Origin: Rubrobacter aplysinae | GTDB lineage: Bacteria; Actinomycetota; Rubrobacteria; Rubrobacterales; Rubrobacteraceae | Direction of reading: 5' to 3' | DNA: 64,000 bases | NCBI RefSeq assembly: GCF_001029505.1 | Contig: NZ_LEKH01000012.1 | Coordinates: 1 to 64,000, forward strand | Shown here: positions 60,415 to 64,000 of the stretch, piece after piece | Position numbering within the stretch: the stretch's first letter is position 1 | Layout: each line of letters opens with the position of its first letter | Program-made: the position numbers and the translations under genes | Notes under the pieces: generated by a model | Databases searched by the model: none | The model's input: only the letters and a program-made list of their open reading frames with translations | What the model was told of the DNA's origin: nothing

Positions 60415-61748
60415 TGGCTGGCGTGGACTACTCCGGGCACTACGACGCGATAGTCGTCGGTGCCGGGGCGATGGGCAGCGCCGCCGCCTACGAGCTCGCC
60501 CGGCGCGGCAAAAGGGTACTCGTCCTGGAGCGCTTCGGGATACCCCACGACATGGGCTCCTCGCACGGGCAGACCAGGATCATCCGCCTCGCCTACTACG
60601 AGGACCCCTCCTACGTGCAGCTCATGCGCCGCGCCTACGAGCTCTGGCACGACGTACAGCACAAGGTCGGCGAGCGGCTGCTGTACAAGACCGGCTCCAT
60701 AGACGCCGGACCCGAGGACTCGTGGGTCTTCAAGGGCTCCTGGGACTCGTGCCGGATGCACGACCTGCCCCACGAGGTCCTGACCGGGTCCGAGCTACAC
60801 CGCCGCTACCCCGGCTACCATCTCCCCAAGGACCACCTCGCGCTCTTGCAGCCCGACGGCGGCTTCCTCACCCCCGAGCGCTGCATCGTCTCCTACGTGC
60901 AGGCGGCCCAGGCCGAAGGCGCCGAGGTCCACGGCCACGAGACTGTGCTGGACTGGGAGCCGCTCGAAAGCGGCGTGCGGGTCCGCACCGACCGGGGCTC
61001 CTACGACGCCGAGAAGCTTGTCGTGACCGCCGGAGCGTGGAACGCACACCTGCTCGGCGTGCTCGACGGTCTCGCCGTGCCCGAGCGTCAGGTGCTCGCC
61101 TGGCTGCAGCCCACCGCCCCCGAGCGTTTCCAGCCGGGCAGCTTCCCCGTGTTCAATTTGCTGGCCGAGGAGGGCCGGTTCTACGGCTTCCCGGTATTTG
61201 GAGTGCCGGGCTTCAAGTTCGGCAAGTACCACCACCTGGAGGAGGTCGTGGACCCGAACGAGATGGAGCGGGAGGCCCGCGGCGACGACGAGGCTCTGCT
61301 AAGGCAGTTCGCCGAACGGTACTTCCCAGAGGGCTGCGGCCCGACGATGAGCCTGCACTCGTGCATGTTCACCAACACCCCGGACAAGCACTTCGTCATA
61401 GACACCCATCCCGCTTATCCGCAGGTGTCGTTCGCCTCGCCATGCTCGGGGCACGGGTTCAAGTTCGCCAGTGTGGTAGGTGAGATCATGGCGGATCTCG
61501 CCGAGACGGGGATGACCCGCCACGACATAAGCCTGTTCCGCCTGGACCGTTTCCGCTCGACCGTCGGTGCGGCCGGTCGCGGGGTGCACCGGCAAGCTCC
61601 CGCCGCCAGCGGCCCCCGGCCTCAACCCGCGCCGAGCGCGGCGAACGGCTCCAACGGGCATGTGGATGCGGGCCAGAACGGCTCCGCCCAGAAAAACGGC
61701 CGGCTCCGGGCCTTCCCACAAAGAGGCGAGGTCAGGACGTTCTGGTAA
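60414..61748 (+). CDS. Monomeric sarcosine oxidase-type flavoenzyme
   Basis: A 444-residue FAD enzyme oxidising sarcosine (N-methylglycine). The FAD fold is AIVVGAGAMGSAAAYELARR, then SSHGQTRIIRLAYYEDPSYV as in MSOX. Cys317 in SLHSCMFTNTPDKHFVID is the expected covalent flavin attachment site, and SGHGFKFASVVGE closes the FAD pocket. A C-terminal tail of about 60 residues rich in Pro/Ala/Asn/Gly is extra to the family. The start is taken as ATG 60414, overlapping the preceding TGA (GTG 60411 is also possible). Confidence 0.92.
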   Translation: MAGVDYSGHYDAIVVGAGAMGSAAAYELARRGKRVLVLERFGIPHDMGSSHGQTRIIRLAYYEDPSYVQLMRRAYELWHDVQHKVGERLLYKTGSIDAGPEDSWVFKGSWDSCRMHDLPHEVLTGSELHRRYPGYHLPKDHLALLQPDGGFLTPERCIVSYVQAAQAEGAEVHGHETVLDWEPLESGVRVRTDRGSYDAEKLVVTAGAWNAHLLGVLDGLAVPERQVLAWLQPTAPERFQPGSFPVFNLLAEEGRFYGFPVFGVPGFKFGKYHHLEEVVDPNEMEREARGDDEALLRQFAERYFPEGCGPTMSLHSCMFTNTPDKHFVIDTHPAYPQVSFASPCSGHGFKFASVVGEIMADLAETGMTRHDISLFRLDRFRSTVGAAGRGVHRQAPAASGPRPQPAPSAANGSNGHVDAGQNGSAQKNGRLRAFPQRGEVRTFW

Positions 61749-61776
61749 GCGCCCGGGTTACGTCGCTTACGTTGCG

Positions 61777-61803
61777 GCCCGGGCGGCATCCTCGTCCGGG
61801 CCG
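61777..61803 (+). terminator. Hairpin downstream of the sarcosine oxidase gene
   Basis: GGCCCGG (61777-61783) pairs with CCGGGCC (61797-61803) across a 13-base loop, 29 bases after the stop codon. It overlaps an alternative pairing, GCCCGGG/CCCGGGC. No T-run follows, so partial termination or mRNA stabilisation is as likely as full termination. Confidence 0.3.
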
Positions 61804-61869
61804 GGAGGTGGGTTACAGTGCAAGACCGGTGACGATAGCAGCAGGGAAGCGGCAAGGGAGGTAAAGGGC

Positions 61870-62547
61870 GTGCATACGACGCAGGATCTCACCGAATCGT
61901 CGTTCACGATCACCGTCGACGGACGGAGGGCCGGCATCCAGGATGTGTTCCCGGAGTTCGACGAGCGCGACCGGCTCGGGATGATCTCACGCTCCCCCTG
62001 TGGGGTGGTCGGCGCGAGCGCGCTCATCCTGGCGACCGTGACGGCCTTCTACGAGCTGCAGAGGCGGCGGTCGGACGACTTCTTCGTCTACCCGGACTAC
62101 TTCGTGTTCCACGCCGGAGGCCCGGTAGGCGACCATAAAATGTTCGACATCTTCCCCGCCCACAAGGAGGTGGTGGTCGAGGACGATCCAGAGGAGATAC
62201 TGCGGGCGATCAACGACCGGGCCGTGACCCGGCTACTGATCGAGGATGGGCCTCCGGCCGATCCCGAGTTCGGCCGCCCCACGCTCGCCAGTGTCGGTGT
62301 CCGCACGGCCGTCGCTTACTCGCCCGGTGGCCGGGTGGAGGGGGCGGACCTCAGCGTTACCGGGAACGAAGCGACCGAGGAGTACGTCGGAAACGTGCTC
62401 GACGGTTCGGAGGCCTTGGACGCCGGTGCGGGAGAGGGCGTGCGCGCCGGGCGCGCAACCCTGATGGAGGACGACAGGCCCTTGGAGACCTACCGGCGTC
62501 TTGCGGTGGATGAAGCTCTCGCACGGCTCTCGCGCCCGCAGCGGTAG
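61870..62547 (+). CDS. Unknown conserved-looking protein of the sarcosine/cytosine operon
   Basis: I do not recognise this 225-residue protein. It starts at GTG 61870, with GGGAGG about eight bases upstream; the frame is open upstream over the oxidase gene. It has no signal peptide or membrane segment apart from a short hydrophobic patch (VVGASALILATVTAFYELQR). The N-terminus VDGRRAGIQDVFPEFDERDR and a mixed alpha/beta body with DDFFVYPDYFVFHAG suggest a soluble enzyme or binding protein. It lies between sarcosine oxidase and the deaminase, so a role in the same pathway is likely. Possible roles include processing N-methylhydantoin or guanidino compounds. Confidence 0.7.
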   Translation: MHTTQDLTESSFTITVDGRRAGIQDVFPEFDERDRLGMISRSPCGVVGASALILATVTAFYELQRRRSDDFFVYPDYFVFHAGGPVGDHKMFDIFPAHKEVVVEDDPEEILRAINDRAVTRLLIEDGPPADPEFGRPTLASVGVRTAVAYSPGGRVEGADLSVTGNEATEEYVGNVLDGSEALDAGAGEGVRAGRATLMEDDRPLETYRRLAVDEALARLSRPQR

Positions 62548-62625
62548 ATCCGCGGAGCCTCGGAGCGGCCCGAGCGTCGCACGCGCTGGTAATATTCCGG
62601 TCTCCAGGGACTCAGGGAGGAGGCA

Positions 62626-63900
62626 ATGTATCAACTTCTAATACGCGGCGCGCGGGTGGACGGGGATCTGGTGGACGTCGCCGTGGCCGACGGCCGGATA
62701 GCGGAGATCGGACCGGGTATAGCAGGCGCGGCGGAGAGAGAGGTACAGGCCGGAGGCAGACTGCTATCCCCGCCGTTCGTCGAGCCCCACATACACCTCG
62801 ACAGCACGCTCACGGCGGGAGACCCCCGCCCGAACCGATCCGGGACGCTGTTCGAGGGCATCGAGATCTGGTCCGAGCGCAAGCGGCGGCTGACCCGCGA
62901 GGACGTGATCTCCCGCGCGGAGGAGCTCCTGCGCTGGCAGGCGGCGCAGGGCGTGCTGCACGTCCGCACCCACGTAGACGTTACCGATCCCGAGCTGCTC
63001 GCCCTGGAGGCTCTGCTGGAGCTAAAGGAGTCGGTCGGCGACTGGATGGACCTGCAGATAGTGGCGTTTCCCCAGGAGGGCGTGAGCTCTTATCCCGGGG
63101 GAGCGGAGCTACTCGAAGAGGCCCTGCGGCTCGGGGCGGACGTCGTCGGCGGGATACCCCACTACGAGCACACCCGCGAGATGGGCGTCGCCTCGGTGGA
63201 AGAGTGCTTCCGAATCGCCGAGAAGTACGACCGGCCTGTGGACCTGCACTGCGACGAGACCGACGACCCGGGCTCCAGATTCCTGGAGGTCATGGCTTCG
63301 GAGGCCCTGCGAAGAGACTGGGGACCGCGCGTAACGGCCAGCCACACCACCGCATTCGGCAGCTACGACGACGCCTACGCCGCGAAGCTCATGGGGCTGC
63401 TCACCCGGAGCCGGATCCACTTCGTCGCCAACCCCCTGATCAACATTACCCTGCAGGGCCGCTTCGACTCCTACCCCAAGCGGCGCGGCATTACGCGGGT
63501 CAAGGAGCTGTGGCAGAACGGGCTGAACGTCGCGCTGGGCTCGGACAACGTCATGGACCCCTGGTATCCACTGGGTACGGGAAACATGCTCCAGCCCGCC
63601 CACATGGCCGTCCACGCCTGCCACATGACCTCTCGGGAAGAGGTGGAAGCCTGCTTCTCCATGGTGACCCGGGGAGCCGCAGATGCCCTGGGCCTGCAGG
63701 ATTACGGTATCGTCGAGGGGGGCTCCGCGGACTTCGTGCTCGTGGACGCTCCGGACGAGTGGGAGGCTATACGACGCCTGGCTACGACCACACTCGTGGT
63801 GAAGAGCGGCCGGGTGATAGCCGAGACCAGCCCCGCCCGGACGAGCCTCTTCGGCGAGAGCATCGAGCCCGCCCCCGGCGGCGCGGGTAGCGGCGGGTGA
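62626..63900 (+). CDS. Cytosine deaminase-like amidohydrolase (CodA family)
   Basis: A 424-residue TIM-barrel amidohydrolase strongly resembling E. coli CodA: FVEPHIHLDST (metal His pair), VLHVRTHVDVTDPELLALEA, LQIVAFPQEG, VDLHCDETDDPGSRF (metal His and catalytic Glu), ASHTTAFGSYDDAY, and LQGRFDSYPKRRGITRVKEL. One active-site difference stands out: E. coli has His-Asp-Asp (D313, D314) where this reads GSD307-N308-VMDPW, so the second aspartate is Asn. CodA-type enzymes can also deaminate creatinine to N-methylhydantoin, so both substrates are possible here. GGGAGGAGG precedes ATG 62626. Confidence 0.9.
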   Translation: MYQLLIRGARVDGDLVDVAVADGRIAEIGPGIAGAAEREVQAGGRLLSPPFVEPHIHLDSTLTAGDPRPNRSGTLFEGIEIWSERKRRLTREDVISRAEELLRWQAAQGVLHVRTHVDVTDPELLALEALLELKESVGDWMDLQIVAFPQEGVSSYPGGAELLEEALRLGADVVGGIPHYEHTREMGVASVEECFRIAEKYDRPVDLHCDETDDPGSRFLEVMASEALRRDWGPRVTASHTTAFGSYDDAYAAKLMGLLTRSRIHFVANPLINITLQGRFDSYPKRRGITRVKELWQNGLNVALGSDNVMDPWYPLGTGNMLQPAHMAVHACHMTSREEVEACFSMVTRGAADALGLQDYGIVEGGSADFVLVDAPDEWEAIRRLATTTLVVKSGRVIAETSPARTSLFGESIEPAPGGAGSGG

Positions 63901-64000
63901 GGCCGAGGCAGACGATATCGATCAGACCGGACGCTCGGGACGGTGTACAGGTCTGCGCGTCGGCGTCTCTGCCGGACTGGCGTTCTCGAAGCCTGGTCGC

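Noticed and set aside
61567-61869. Extended start of the unknown protein at 61.9 kb
   Set aside because: Overlaps the end of sarcosine oxidase in another frame; GTG 61870 has a strong ribosome site.

Overview
The window is a GC-rich chromosome segment with very high G/C at third codon positions, frequent GTG and TTG starts, and strong AGGAGG-type ribosome sites. Gene content (bifunctional Rel next to hisS, PadR and IclR regulators, an LPXTG-type surface protein, a CpsC/CpsD-type tyrosine kinase pair, a c-di-GMP network) suggests an actinobacterium. From general familiarity I think a Rubrobacter-like lineage most likely. That is inference, not a database result.

Layout. (1) 1-13.4 kb is housekeeping: the tail of an IS transposase, a PadR regulator with its membrane partner, an aldo/keto reductase, a tandem pair of sulfatase-fold proteins, an ABC1/UbiB kinase, Rel, an MBL hydrolase, hisS and a sirtuin. 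(2) 13.7-43.5 kb is a large exopolysaccharide/surface region. It opens with signalling genes: a LuxR-type regulator, a GGDEF-EAL protein with a degenerate cyclase motif, and a low-molecular-weight phosphatase. Four consecutive sulfotransferases, a Wzx flippase, an initiating phosphoglycosyltransferase, glycosyltransferases and GDP-fucose synthesis follow. Next come two secreted beta-helix proteins, one behind a clear c-di-GMP-I (GEMM-I) riboswitch, and a large secreted protein ending in RTX repeats. The region closes with a Wzz/tyrosine-kinase/polymerase operon, a second polymerase/ligase with TPRs, an LPDTG surface protein and a small DUF7452-like protein. (3) 43.5-48.8 kb is a five-gene operon in which every junction is a 4-base overlap: NodB-like deacetylase, acyl-CoA-dehydrogenase-like protein, NodS-like methyltransferase, ferredoxin-reductase-like flavoprotein and GT2 glycosyltransferase. 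Its product is unknown. (4) 49.2-63.9 kb is a creatinine/creatine/sarcosine catabolic island: creatininase, NCS1 permease, creatinase, a cysteine-synthase-like enzyme, an MHS transporter, an IclR regulator, a MetF-like reductase, GlyA, a GcvT-like protein, monomeric sarcosine oxidase, an unknown protein and a CodA-like deaminase.

How the parts work together. In the island, creatinine would be opened to creatine and split to urea and sarcosine. Sarcosine would be oxidised to glycine, with the one-carbon unit passed to folate (GcvT-like, GlyA, MetF-like). Two promoters there share a composite GTTG/CAAC motif overlapping the predicted -10, a candidate IclR operator. In the polysaccharide region, c-di-GMP turnover, tyrosine phosphorylation and a c-di-GMP riboswitch appear to converge on synthesis and remodelling of a probably sulfated, fucose-containing polymer.

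The strongest candidates for undescribed biology are the riboswitch-controlled beta-helix gene with a readable Shine-Dalgarno-sequestering platform, the five-gene overlapping 'Nod-like' operon, and the creatinine island with its shared operator. I saw no rRNA, tRNA or CRISPR array.
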